From Pseudovirgaria hyperparasitica (Eukaryota; Ascomycota; Dothideomycetes; Acrospermales; Acrospermaceae): a DNA stretch of 64,000 bases. A program made the position numbers and the translations under genes. Location of the stretch: positions 254,640 through 318,639 of the forward strand of contig NW_022985558.1 in assembly GCF_010093815.1 (NCBI RefSeq), written 5' to 3'. Positions 50,794-63,024 of this stretch are shown in pieces. The first letter of the stretch is position 1; the number at the start of each line of letters is the position of its first letter. The notes under the pieces were generated by a model. That model saw nothing but the letters and a program-made list of their open reading frames with translations, was not told where the DNA came from and did not search any database.

Positions 50794-53700
50794 TTTGAGG
50801 ATCCAAGAAATCGGGTGTAAAGGATATACTTTGTCTTAACAATGGCATGCATAAATGATCGTCCTCATGGGTGTGCCCCGTATATATCATAGATTGGCAT
50901 TCTACCTACATCACATGGCTAGTAGCATAACCCGAGGGTTTGACTAACATTCAATGTCATGTGTATTCTGTTTTCGTGTAATGACTTCACTATGCATAGA
51001 CTCGGACACAAGTTACGCCGTTTTGTCTTTCCGGAGTAAATAATAAACCTTAGATCCTATTTTCTACTATATCGCTCTATAAACTTGTGTAATTAATGTT
51101 CTGCCCACGTCCTAGAAGCTACGATATATAGCTCTATTAGATTAATATATTTCGAACATAAGCTTCTCCAAGCTTCTGTAGCCAAAGCTTCTTGAGCTAA
51201 TGCCAGCTTTCACTTCTTCTATGACAGATATCTAGTACAGAAGTTTACTCTTATCTTCCTATACCACTGAGTGATTACTCCAACGTTTGATAGTAGACCT
51301 TTTAGTAGAGGTGCTCAACTTGGTCAACTAAAAGACCATTTAGTGTATATTTATTTTCGCCGAAAACATTAACGGTAGACTTACCATATACATGTACATG
51401 GTTCTCTGCTCATGCACTCGATTCCATGATGTGACTAGGAGGGCTGGTCTATGACGAATCACAGCGTGGTTTCGGGCAAATTACGCATTATCACAAAGTC
51501 CTTGCTTCTTCTCCGCTATAAATCAAAGAAATGCCGAGATAACAACTCGCTATTTCACACACTTCTACATTAGCCCCTCAAAGGTATGAATCGAAAGAGG
51601 TGAATGCTCCAAGACTATGGCAAAGCATGCTGAGCTCGTTTATGTGTACGTTATGCACACGTGGTGATCCTCAAAGTATGGGATAATACTAATTGTGGAT
51701 TTAGCGTCACTTTCAGTTCTCCACGTAGTAGTCGATGGTTGCTATATGCGGATCTGGTCTCACGTTCACTGGACGCGTCTTGGTTCAGATACAAGGCATA
51801 GAATTCTGAAGTTCGGGACGCTCCCTACATCGATTTCGATGATCTACCAGGCGATGGCTTTACATTCTGATAAACTTTCGCATCGTTAAGCTCCCGTATC
51901 GACTACATGACCGTGTCGAGGGCCTTTCGCGTCGGTGGACTCTCGCGTCCAGGAACATTATGACAAGAGCTATAGGAAAGAGGTTGATAGAAATTATGGG
52001 GCTCTGGCTGCTCTGGTCATAGGCTCTAGAAATTTTCTCGAGTTACCCTTCGAGACATCATGCTCTCTGTTTGCCATTACAGCCCGCATTCGCCAGAAGG
52101 ATCGCGATGCTAGAAAATGCATTGGTGCCCAATGCATATAGTTTCGTGTGCATGCGCACTATTTTTGCGGTACGAAGATCCACTGTGTGTAAACCTGTTG
52201 ACATGGAATGAAATCAAGATATCTTTGCCAAGAATGCTTGGCCTGTTACAACCTTCATTCGTCCAGATTGCCAGTACAAGTTGGCCATTATCAATCCCTT
52301 CGTTATTTTACATCATATTACAGTCGCTTAGCGCATTTCGAAGGCCATATGACACTCTAAACTTGATCGACACTGCTTGTTCTCATGATCTCCCTTCCCG
52401 GATGGACGTGGGGGCACCCGCCGAAGTCGATATTAATCCTGACATATCGATTGGGATTAAGAGACATTGATACACAATATTGATCTGAGTATGACCGTCT
52501 CGAGTAGTCTTCCTCCCCGATCTTGTTTCACCCATGTCGTCTTGCTATTGATCTACTATTCGTTCATCTATAGGATTAGTATACATTATTGAGGTTTCGT
52601 AGCGCCTGTTCGGATCCTTCTCGGACTGGTTTCCTGTGTCGGCAGATGATACATGAGACCGGAAGGCAAGCCATGATAATGGCAGTGCTCGCTTCGCCCT
52701 GATTACGAAAGTTTAAGTGATTGCCAAGTTATGGACAGAGCGCTACGGAGTAAATTAAGGAGGAAAATTCCGGATCCATGACGCTACTAAATGGGAATTG
52801 TGCGAGTAGTACTGTCATGGCAGTGAGCAAATGCCCTCGGATCAGGAGAAGATCTCGCAGTTACCGCCCCTTTTCTTCACTTCGTTCAGACTGCCAGATT
52901 ACTTACCTAAGAGCTTGGGAAGATTACAATGAATTCATCACATAATATCACGATAAGACCAGCTGCGATTAGTTGATTGGCGTGTGGCCCCCCACGAGAC
53001 GCAGGTAAGTATAGTATCAAAGAGCAGAAGTGAAGTATACGATGTCGATTGTCATCAATCCCGTGACGATCCACCATCGAATATTGTGCTTCCTTGTAAA
53101 TAATGCGCTCATGACCTATCGAAGATTTAAAAGCTTTTAACATAGAACTGTCAGCATGTACGTGACCGGAAGTAGGTTACAATCTGCGGACGATAGTTCA
53201 TGCGAAAGAATCCTTTTCGGAAAAACAAAATTAAGCTTTAGTTGCGTTACTCACTCTCAAAGTTTATCTGTGATCGTGACATGGACTACTCGTGGACTCA
53301 AGAGTACTCTTTGATAGAGGACAGCGACAGGGAAGCAACAAACTCGCATCTACATCCATAAGCCAGTTGGCCATCGTCAAGACTCATTGCGTTATACGTG
53401 TTCAATAGTAAAGGTGTGGCTCCTGCAATTCGCACGGAGTCACAAAGAAAAGCGCTGTAAAAACATTCTGATCATTGCCGCCCTTGGTAATCCATTCCGA
53501 CGATCACCACTGTTCATGTATATATAACAGCACACATAATGCTCCACATGCGCGGCTGCTACGTGGCCCTCGCGAATGAATCATTTTCACATAAAGGATG
53601 CATGTATAGGACAATTACCGCTTTCATATCCTCAAATATTCGATCTTGGATTACCATCCCCACCAATGCCGCATTGTCCACGTAAACAATGAGATCTCAA

Positions 53701-54392
53701 CAGAAAACAAACCTTCGTATTCTGTACTGTCATCCTTTTTGCGCGCATGGTTACCGACATCATCTCTCTTCAATACTGGACGTTGTCACCACAGCCTCTG
53801 CTTAACGCCACATACTATCACCGCCCCACAATTCACACAATCCATACACTGGCGAGACATGTTGTCACATGGCCACACCCAACACTCGCCTTTCAGAGCT
53901 CAATATCGCAGCAAACATATAGACAGTGTCCATCCCGTTTCTAGAGTCATCGTTTCAGGCCAAGGAGATCGGGCAGTAGCGGAAGTGAGTCGAAATATGA
54001 TAGAGGAGGGATTGTCAGACAATATATATATATTTATCAAGGGAGTATCGGGTATGTTGAAGCCATGCATGCCTGTGCTAGAAGTGGTCTTGCGGGGAAT
54101 TCTGTAACGAGCTGCCCTTGGCTTAATGTTGTGAATGAGACAAGAGGAGTACTGACTGCAAAGTATGGATTTTTGTATGTGAAAATGATTCGCGGCGGGT
54201 GATTAGATGCTGTAAGAGACATCGGGAGTGTGGAGGTGATGATTATCGTATGCATTCATATGACGATGCAGCTCGCCATTTCGTCATACTAATGGTGTAT
54301 ATACAGGCTATGCTGTTTAGTGGACACGGACATCAGCTCGTTACAGCGCTTTCATATTACCCAAACAGCCAACTCAATTCGTACTACCAGTC
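50794..54392. other. 3.6-kb gene-poor AT-rich stretch
   Basis: The first part is the promoter of the decarboxylase gene. From about 50940 the DNA is AT-rich and stop-rich, with aagcttct words repeated near 51160-51195. A weak coding-like patch lies near 51690-52140 (frames of 60-70 codons) but cannot be joined into a gene. Another 153-codon plus frame (53646-54107) has no domain. I see no supported gene here. Confidence 0.5.
50881..50887 (-). promoter_or_regulatory. TATA-like element of decarboxylase gene
   Basis: TATATAT lies 88 bases upstream of the minus-strand ATG at 50793. Confidence 0.4.
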
Positions 54393-56328
54393 TTATTTCT
54401 CCACCTCGCCCGGCGCCTCCTCATCTTTACCCTCCAACGCTGTCTTCTCCCTCCTCTCCTGATCTTTCTCATCCTGTGCCTTCAAGAACTGACAGAATGG
54501 ACTCCTTGCTCGCATCTTTGGCCCAAACACGATGAACGAGAACGGTACTAACGCAATCACCGCACAGATAAAACCCAATGTGCCTGTTGCCCATTGGATG
54601 CCCAAGTCATCGTACATCGGCTTCGCAGCAAATGGTAGCACGGCACCCAACAGACTCCGGCTTCCTGCGGCCGCAGCACTCGCTGAGGCAGCGTACACCC
54701 TGTATGCGTCGACAAGGTAGTTCAGCATGGCCATGAAGAGCAGGAGGTACCCAATGCCAAAAGATATGCCTGATGACGCGGGCACGGCCCAATGGATGTC
54801 AGATTTCGCGGTGAAGCCAGACCAGAACAGACTTGCGACAAGAAACGGCCCCGCTGCACACGCGAGTGGAAGACGACGGTATTCTTCATTCAGTGCCCAC
54901 TTCTTGCCGGCACGCTGGTTTTTTTCAAGAAAATAATCCCACCAGAGATACATGGGGCACGCAATATAAGCTCCTATACCGATGGTGATGAACATCAAGC
55001 CTGTTTTACCGGGACTTAGGCCGTATACACCGCCGTAGATGATCGGGTATGATTCGAGGAAAATGTAGAAGAGAGCGTAGACGAGTGAGAGGTAGAGACT
55101 GGTGAAGAACACAAGAGGTTCTGTGAAGAGCATACGAACCGAGCGACTGAGGACGACGGTGAGGACGTGATAGAGGGTGTTATCTTCGAGCTCAGACGGG
55201 GCAACAATGCTTGGGTCGTTCTTTTCTTTGCGGAGCCTCGCAGCCTTCCAACGGAGGAGAACCGGGCTGTAGGTCTCTTTGTAGACGAGAAGGAATGGCC
55301 ATGTTGCACCTGCGATGAGTGCGCCGAGTCCCCAGGGCCATCGCCATGAGACAGTGGCAAGGTAGCCTGAGAAAACGGGACCGAGAGTTGGACCCCAGCA
55401 TGTTGCGACTATGTATTGTTAGAGGTTTGTTGATTTAGAGATGATCAGACATACCCATATAAAGTGCCAATGCTCGCCCACGTGACTTGGGATTGTGATA
55501 GACATCTGCGCAGATACCGCTGACGACGGATATAGGACACGCGCCCGCGCAGCCGATGAAGAAGCGGAAAATAATGAAAGCAGGCCAATTCGGTGCGAAT
55601 GTGCAACCTATTGAGAAAACCGTGAAGATGAAGAAAGCTCCTATCATAGTGATCTTGCGTCCATACTGTTCGCTAACAGGCCCGGACACTATACTGCCTA
55701 ATACGTAGCCAAACTATAGACATCGTGAGCGAGAAATTTAGGTAACAACATATTATGGCTGACTTACAATGTAGACGGACGTCGGCAGAACCAATTCTTC
55801 CTCGTTGGTTATGGCGAAGTGCTCGCTCAGTTGGTGAGATACGCCGGATCCAAGAGAGCTTGCTACAGTCGAGTTCAAAACTGTCATTATAGAGGTTGCA
55901 ATCGAGTAAAGCTTCCAAAACTACCACAGTGTCAGATCCAGTCTATAGAGCATGCTAAGACGCTACAATTACGCATACCCTCGACCAGTTGTTTGGTTCT
56001 TCTGGAGAGTCGTCCGCAAATGAGATGACATGCTTCGACGGTTCTAGTGACGATGTTCGCATTAAGCCATATTGTGCTGAGCTGTTATTGCACTTCAGAT
56101 CTTGCATGCGAGCTTCTTCCTCTGTATCGACGCCATCATCGTCGTCGTCATAGATCCCATGTTTAAAGTTCTTCCTATTCTCCACCGTGTCTTCAAGCTT
56201 GCGGACTATCTATACGTCAGCTCATTTTGTCGTTGAACAGGCCCGAGTGTACGCGCACATGATCTCGTACATGGAGAGGAGATTTCACTGGGGTTTCGGG
56301 TGTTTATGGTGGGAGTATCGTTATGCAT
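54393..56328 (-). CDS. MFS transporter (DHA1 / polyamine-type)
   Basis: Five predicted exons (minus) 56328-56271, 56205-55979, 55920-55768, 55713-55455 and 55408-54393 give 570 aa. All introns are GT-AG, 46-65 nt. The cytosolic N-terminus is acidic (GIYDDDDDGVDTEEEARMQD) and ends in EEPNNWSRFWKLYSIATSIM, the usual entry to helix 1 in this class. The signature between helices 2 and 3 is GPVSEQYGRKITMIGAFF (G-x3-D/E-x2-G-R-K/R). GCAGACPISVVSGICADVY and RGRALALYMG follow, and helix 5 is TCWGPTLGPVFSGYL. The central loop (~270-330) is charged. The last six helices include FFTSLYLSLVYALFYIFLES, FGIGYLLLFMAMLNYLVDAY and LGFICAVIALVPFSFIVFGP. It exports small molecules or drugs by proton antiport; the substrate is unknown. 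Exon 1 is the least certain part. Confidence 0.87.
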
Positions 56329-57137
56329 GATGATAGGACTCGTGGTATCAATACAGTGAGCTCATTAGTGGTAAGGGTGTCTGTCTCTCAAATGTGCGAG
56401 TTTAACCAAAGCCGAATTAAGGATGACAAAGACTAAAGTACGGTCTACGTCGAGTTGAAGTCTGCCAGGACATGTTTCAGAAGAAAGACGTCGGACTGCT
56501 ATAGGTCAGCCAGGCCCGAGGTATTTGCAAAAGCTGCACCAAGAGATGATGCTTGTAGAATGAAAACCTTATGCAGGTGCAATGCAATACGTATGCAATG
56601 AGTTGCAGCGTGCAGCGTAAGAATGATCGGTTATGGCGGCAGGTATTCGTTACAAGTGAAGGAGAAAGTCCCTCTCGACCGACGGTAAACTTCTGAGTGA
56701 TTCATGAGGGGCCCGACGTCCATCATTCGATAACATTCCTAAGCCTGCGATGCCCGACCTTGACTAGCTTACTGCTACTAAGCGATATAGTGTCACACCG
56801 CCAGCGTCTGTCCAATCATGGCAGTGACCTTGTTCTATCACCATATTTCAGCTTCGTGTTGCATCAATTTTCAACCGGTTTGGTAGGCATATCGGAGAAT
56901 CTGGCGGCAAGGGCCGGATCATGTGGCGTCTTCCGGGACGGCGGTTTCTTGCAAGAGCAGCAATCATCCTTGATGACAAAGCGCAGGGGTGCGTGAAACT
57001 TTCATTCTCAGGGTGCGATAAAAAAACTGCGAAGCAACTTGAGGTTGAGCAGGTCGTCGTTCCGCTGATACGTGCTGCTGAATGGAGGTAATTGGTTGGA
57101 GTGATGCATTTCTTTGCTGTCGGGTCTATAACCGAAT
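56329..57137. other. intergenic
   Basis: MFS promoter and 3' flank of the prefoldin gene. No gene or repeat of note. Confidence 0.55.
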
Positions 57138-57780
57138 TTACGTCTCCAGATTGATGCTCCGTCCAAACCTCGCGTACAGCGCAACCTTCAACTCCTGCAT
57201 TTCCTCTCGCGTCGTCTCTAGCTTCTCCTCTAGACTCGTCACTTCTTTGTCGATTTCCTCAGTCGATGCCGACAAAAGCTCTAGCACCTCTGGCTGAGGA
57301 ATCGATACAAAGCAGTCTCCAATCTTGTATCTAGACAGTCAGTGAGCAATGACTGGTCGCCACAAATTTTTTGTGAGCATATCAAATGAATCCTGATACA
57401 CACGCACGACTAGGAGAGGTCGTTGAGACTTACGGGACTTTCTCGTCTTCGTCTACAAGCTCCAGTTCAGTCGACACTTCTTCAAGATCTTCCTTGTCTT
57501 TCTATAAACACAAGGAGTGCATTAGTGATTGATGCTGCGGAGCTGAGCTCACCATGACGCCCATCTGGCGCGTTCACCAAACGTACCCTCTTCGCCGCTA
57601 GCTCTTCTTCGAGCTTTGCCTCGCGTTGATGTAGTCTGCTGAACTTGTTGATCTTGTCTTGATCTTCACGACGCACTTCCATTTCTTCACCGCCAGTCGC
57701 TGCCTCATCTTCCCTGGTGAGCTTCACATCAAGGTCAGCTGCGCTTCGCGCCCTGTCTTCTCTGAAACGCTTCTCACCAT
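57138..57780 (-). CDS. GIM3: prefoldin subunit 4
   Basis: Beta-type subunit of the hexameric prefoldin (GimC) chaperone that hands unfolded actin and tubulin to the CCT chaperonin in the cytosol. Predicted exons (minus) 57780-57778, 57721-57587, 57501-57434 and 57330-57138 give 132 aa, the normal length. The first exon would be just the ATG, with a GTGAGA donor right after it and a CTGAC branch before an AAG acceptor. An in-frame ATG seven codons earlier is an alternative start. Two coiled-coil arms flank the beta hairpins. The first arm is VRREDQDKINKFSRLHQREA and the linker is VPYKIGDCFVSIPQPEVLEL. The second arm is EEIDKEVTSLEEKLETTREE, ending in LKVALYARFGRSINLET, the family's conserved C-terminus. 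Identification is firm; only the 5' exon is uncertain. Confidence 0.92.
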
Positions 57781-58276
57781 GCGACGATTTAGATTCATCT
57801 TTAGCGTGGAGTGCTGATTAATGCCCGACGATATGAAGATGAGCAAAGGGCAACAAGATGATAGCTGACAACGGAAGAAGGATGTTGTTCTGCTTTTGGC
57901 AGGATTGAGCGTCGTAAAGAAATGCGCTGCACCGTAAAGTGGAAAGCTCTTGACGGCAATGCACGGACCAGTATGTATACGTGCCTGAGGCAGTAAGGCA
58001 TCATATGTCCTGAGGCAACATGCTCATGACCCCTGTCAACATTATGACTTCCACGAATCGGGTAATTGTTTCTCATCACTATATTAGATATATTATGTCT
58101 AATTCATAGCGATGTGTACTATGACAATCATACGCAGGAGGAGCAAGGAGCATTGAAACCCGTTGAGTAAATTATCCAGGAATGTGAATGAGATGTTACC
58201 ACATCGCAGTATAAAACATATTTCACGGCGCAAACCATGGACAAGTTCTTCAGCGAAGACAATTTCGTTTTTCACA
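57781..58276. promoter_or_regulatory. divergent promoter prefoldin / AA9
   Basis: 496 bases between divergent starts. Apart from the TATA box of the AA9 gene, no motif stands out. Confidence 0.5.
58210..58216 (+). promoter_or_regulatory. TATA box of AA9 gene
   Basis: TATAAAA lies 61 bases upstream of the AA9 ATG at 58277. A TATA box this clear suits a regulated secreted enzyme. Confidence 0.5.
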
Positions 58277-59323
58277 ATGAGAAGTCTACTAGCAGTACTC
58301 GCGGCGATATGTTCGCTCGTGACAGTTGCATCTGGCCACGGGTATGTACACGTCCGTTATTTCCTGTGGCTTTGTTGTCCCCATTTCTTCCTCCATGTTC
58401 TTTCTACTCTCTTCAATATCATACTAACACTGACCACAGCTGGATCCATCGCCACATTCTCAACGGAATAACCTACATTGGCTTCCTTCCCGAGAACAAA
58501 CCCATCTTTACAGACCCTGCACCCTCCATTGTTCGCCGGGTTGGTAGCGATGGCCCGGTCACCGATATCCATAGGTACATACAGCTTAATGTCGCTTTCT
58601 GCATGTTCTTTACCTGGCTATCCCCCCCGAAAAGAGTCTCATCACTGTTTCACAATCACCTCGTGCCTCATCTTACCAGACAAACTGACACCATCCCACT
58701 CAGCAACGACATAACATGCAACTTCAACGCCACTCCAATCGCGAACTCTGACGGCACATCCCGCGTAGGTAAGGTCACTGCCGGCACAAACCTCACCGTC
58801 TATTGGCAAGGCTGGCCGCACTCAGGTCCCATCGTTACATACATGGCGCGGTGTACGCCCAACTGCTCCACATTCACGGGTCGTGAAGGCGCCGTGTGGT
58901 TCAAAATCGATGAGTTCGGGTACCAGATACCGTCGGGTGATACAGCGGGCAGTGAGCTGTGGGGGACGCAACAGCTTGACACGCAGAAATACTACTGGAA
59001 TGTGACCATTCCAGCGTGTCTTGAGAACGGAGAGTACCTGTTCCGACATGAGATTATTGCCTTGAGTGAATGCAAGGTGTGTAAGAGTTCGGTAGGGGAG
59101 GAAACTGTTCGAGTGCTAATGAATATTACAGACGAAGGGCAAGTGTCAGTTTTATCCGAGTTGTGCACAGATCGAGGTTATAGGAGGAGCGGGGGTAAAG
59201 CCGGACGGATTGGTGAGTTTTCCGGGGGCGTATACAGATGCGAGTGTGTATTGGGATACCAATACTATGGACCCAAAGGGCTATGTTATGCCCGGGCCGA
59301 AGGTTTGGAAGTGTCCTGGCTAA
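58277..59323 (+). CDS. AA9 lytic polysaccharide monooxygenase
   Basis: Secreted copper enzyme that oxidatively breaks cellulose or related glucans. Exons 58277-58341, 58440-58574, 58704-59076 and 59132-59323 give 254 aa, all introns GT-AG. The signal peptide ends ...TVASG, so the mature chain starts at His21 (HGWIHRHILNGITYIG), the first ligand of the copper histidine brace. The second brace His is in WQGWPHSGPIVTYMARC. The substrate-face motif YLFRHEIIALSEC and the axial-Tyr motif KCQFYPSCAQIEV follow, with the usual end VSFPGAYTDASVYW and YVMPGPKVWKCPG. No carbohydrate-binding module is present. The first intron lies directly after the His-Gly codons. A competing longer frame starting at 58237 reads through introns and is not used. 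Confidence 0.92.
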
Positions 59324-60793
59324 GAGTGTGGAGGAAGGGAGTCGGAGGGAGGGTTGTGGGTTTGTAAAGAGGTTCAAGAGAACGATGACTAGATGTGGAG
59401 AGAATACACATGTAGATATTCGCCACAATTGCGCACTATCATCCCTTCACGAAAAACATATCTTTGGTGCACTACAATATCATCTCACATCATTATCGCG
59501 GCACCTAACCTGACACTCCCAGATCTCATATGTATATAACCCCTATTCCGTCCACCTCTCCCAATTGCTTAGCTGTGCAGGTCAACATATCACACTAATA
59601 GCGCCCTATCGTGCTGTGTCACCACAAAATCTTCGTCTTGTTTTCTTGATCGACCGCGGTGATCGTTTTTGGGATCTAGACGCGATGCACACATTGTGGT
59701 CATGCGTTCAAAATTGCGTAATCTCGAATTAGATGTAGACAATATTGTCTTTTGCAGGGCGTTGTGCTCAACGGCGATAATTACTGCCGTTGTAGCTGTG
59801 CGAAGGGCTGTATTGTATCCTGTGTATGATACTCACGATTAATAAGGAGGGACGTTACATTATTTTGATATTTCACATGCCTCATGTTACTTATCCTATC
59901 ATGTCTTCATTAGAGTTACAGACTCGAATGTTCTTTTCATTCTTTTTATATTGTCTGATCTCAAGAGCATGGATTTTGTTCAACAAAGTGTATCGTTCCA
60001 ACGTCTAGTATAGTGTGCTATGACTCATGAGGTGGGACTTGATACCGTGGTTACTTATTTCTAAGACTTTAAATCTAGTGACCTACTGTTGTAGATGTAT
60101 TTCACGACATAAGAGACCGATATCTATATCCTACCTTCTCTGACTATGAATTTTGACTTTCTCTTATTCATTGAAATATTACGAAACATTTGCTCTCTGT
60201 ATAGTGTCGAGTATATTAGGCCCTAAATATATGTCTAGTATAATAGTATCTATGTATAGAAGAGATAGATAATGCTTACTATCTCTACTAGTGCACGAAG
60301 AATTTAGTATTTCATCTCGAAGATTCTATTCATAGCAAGGGTAGTATCTCCTAGAATATTAATATCAATATGCATAGTTGATATGCTATGAGTCTAACGT
60401 GTGCTCTCGGTTAGTAATCTAATATGAACTTGGTATTTTTGACATTTGCCGAGTTAGGTTTAGTTTCTCATTAGGTGTACTGTGCCGTATTCAACAAACC
60501 TCCAACAACACCATGGGATTGACAATCGATGTAGTGCATGAAACCAGTGACCCCCTCAGACCTCTATCTGCGTTATATTATCTATGCACGTTGATCTTAT
60601 GCGTTCTTTTTCAGTGCCAGCAAGCATCTACCCAAACACGAATGATCTAATAAAGACGCGTTGTCGCGTAATCAACCGCGACGCGTGAGCGGCGCACTTC
60701 TATTAAAAAGGGCGACATTGGGAGGTCGAGCCAGTAATACAATACTTACGAGAATCTTCCATCACGAATCTCATCCATTCAGCAGGCTCGAAC
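59324..60793. other. 1.5-kb intergenic, AT-rich
   Basis: Strongly AT-rich between about 59820 and 60480, with many TpA and ctatatagtata-type words and stops in all frames. No gene is supported. Confidence 0.6.
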
Positions 60794-61690
60794 ATGCCAG
60801 ATACACCTTCAGACAACCTGGATGAGCCATATCCCGCCAATTCTGTAACCGAACAGCTGCAAATCCCCGACAACACCCTGGACGGTCGCTTCTCCAAAAC
60901 CAACTTTCCTTTCCAGAAGAGCCAAAATCCGCATCAACCCTTGAATTCACTTGGCCACCTCGATATGCTGCCCGTCGAACTGCTCTCGGAAGTGCTATTA
61001 GATTTGGATGTGTGTACTCTTATGGCATTCCGATGTGTAAATCGACAGGCCATAGCAATAGTTGATTCATTGCCAAATTTCCGCAGAGTCGTCGAAAACT
61101 GCATTGACGTTATCCGCGCCATCGTGGCAACAGGAGCGAATGACTACACCTTCAACACGCTATATAATCGTCTTTCAATGAGTGACTGTGTAAAGTGTGG
61201 CAGATTTGGCGGGTATCTATACCTGATTACCTGCCAGCGGTTATGCTACTTCTGCTTCACTAGGGACGAGGCATTCTATCCCATTACGGAGTCCACAGCG
61301 CGTCGTATCGGCATCAGAAAGGGTGATCTCAAAAAGTTGCCTCATCTTCTCAGCCTTCCTGGTCAATACACAGGCTTTGAAAAGCTCTCGAAAAAAAGGA
61401 TAAAACTCTTCGATCGAGAAGCAGTGCAGCAAAGAGCGCAAGATGACAGGTGGATCGTCGTGACAGGTCGACAGATAGACCGTACAACGCTGGAGCCAGC
61501 GCGTTACATGGTTATTATCTCAGTTCCCCACTTTCGCACTGGCAATGGCATTGATAGGGGTGTGCATTGCCTTGGATGTCGAGATATCCTTGAGAAACGA
61601 ATCAAATACAGCCAAACCGCAATACTTGATCATTTCAGGCAATGCGGACCGGTGCGAGAGATCCGGGGACGCATGCAACATGTGCCATGA
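60794..61690 (+). CDS. F-box protein with cysteine motif
   Basis: Single exon, 298 aa. After a ~55-residue disordered start comes the F-box LDMLPVELLSEVLLDLDVCT and LMAFRCVNRQAIAIVDSLPN (~57-96), the Skp1-binding segment. It is followed by the conserved ascomycete block DCVKCGRFGGYLYLITCQRL plus CYFCFTRDE, a four-Cys pattern likely to bind zinc, then the ITESTARRIGIRKGDLKKLP linker. The C-terminal HFRTGNGIDRGVHCLGCRDI and LDHFRQCGPVREI motifs are also typical of this fungal group. It should recruit unknown targets to an SCF ubiquitin ligase. The 61.69-63.0 kb flank contains no further coding. Confidence 0.85.
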   Translation: MPDTPSDNLDEPYPANSVTEQLQIPDNTLDGRFSKTNFPFQKSQNPHQPLNSLGHLDMLPVELLSEVLLDLDVCTLMAFRCVNRQAIAIVDSLPNFRRVVENCIDVIRAIVATGANDYTFNTLYNRLSMSDCVKCGRFGGYLYLITCQRLCYFCFTRDEAFYPITESTARRIGIRKGDLKKLPHLLSLPGQYTGFEKLSKKRIKLFDREAVQQRAQDDRWIVVTGRQIDRTTLEPARYMVIISVPHFRTGNGIDRGVHCLGCRDILEKRIKYSQTAILDHFRQCGPVREIRGRMQHVP

Positions 61691-63024
61691 CTTCTCCCGT
61701 CGGCGGGAAGCATTCACAACTAAATTCCTGGTGGTCAAGTTCTTTGGTATATGTGAAAACCATCGAACTAGCCAATACGACTCCGTCATCTTGACTAGGC
61801 GTCAATCATCCCCTGAGAATTCTTCAGAAGGGAAAGGAGAAGCTCAATCATGTATCCTTTAGTGACGGCGGATCCGGACTATTACAGCGTACGTCTTTGC
61901 CCCTACCATCGTGCGATACTGAAGTGCTGCGAGCGTATGTTGAGGCACAAAGTCAAGCCCAAATATGCAGTCTCTGAGACCATAAAATCGCAAAGAATAA
62001 GATGTTAGGGTATATTCTGAATAGAAAAGGACTAAATTGGGGGGATTTTGTTTGGATCTGTCTCAAAATGCAAAATGATCGTCTGTGGCAAGCTGAAGCA
62101 GCTAGGAAATTATCTCGTCCTACTTGAACTACCCCTGAGGGGCCTTTATATACCGCTCGTGAACATGTTTTCGAATTTTGAGTTCTACGAAGGAATAGCT
62201 GGAAGATAGTACGACACGCTTGGTGCATTACTGATGGTTACGTCTATCAGCATACCGCTTCAACCTAGGCATATAGCATGTGATGAGCAACGGTCCTCCC
62301 TAAGTAGCCTATTTAATGCTTTGTTTTGAGTTTCTTCCTCTTCATCAACGATGCAAAACGATCAATACTCTAAAAGAAATTAACAGCGAGATAGGTAGTT
62401 CGCTCGATTATCATTCTATATTGTCGAAAATCCATGGTTGACAAAAATAAAAAGTCCGCCGTGGCCCTGGAGGGTGGTAAAAGTATTCATATGTGTTATA
62501 TTGTCTCATTCAATCACATGGTCTGATTACTAGTCAATACAAGTAAGGGTTGAAAAATCTCTTCTATCTCGGGTCTTTACATTGTAGACCACATCTCACA
62601 TCTTGAGGATATCCATCTGTAGATTTTCTCTTGTCTAAACCTGGTAGTGTGGTTGCTGAGTCGAATCGTAAGCCAACAGTAAATAAGCTAGACCGGAAGG
62701 AGAGATGCTCACGATGCATGCCCAAAAGCGAACGTGACTTGAGCCTTTATAACCATGCTTCGAGAATCTCAAGCTTTGAATTGTAAACAAAGGTCTTGTG
62801 TTGGAACTCAGGATTCCTGACCGGTTTTGCAAATGCCGCGCGGTGCGAACCTAGATAGATAGTGAGCTTATCGATATCAAAACTCTAATAACAGCAATAC
62901 TTACGAGAGCTTACGATCGAGACAACAGCCAGATCATACTCACTGATCGTCCAACTAGCATAAATTTCACTCCTTTACCGTACCAATGCCAGTTCAACAG
63001 ATCCACCCTGCCCCGACAAAAATT
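61691..63024. other. 1.3-kb intergenic
   Basis: Short frames only. The frame overlapping the F-box end (to 61862) has no matching motif and is treated as a shadow. Plus frames at 62986-63375 are antisense to the next gene. Confidence 0.55.

Noticed and set aside
51690-52470. Chain of plus frames in AT-rich DNA that might be a decayed gene
   Set aside because: Frames cannot be connected by splice sites and show no family resemblance.
58237-59367. 376-codon plus frame over the AA9 gene
   Set aside because: It starts out of frame with the signal peptide and reads through three introns; the spliced model gives the expected AA9 protein.
61545-61862. 105-codon plus frame after the F-box gene
   Set aside because: Overlaps the F-box coding end in another frame; the F-box protein already ends with the motif usual for its group.
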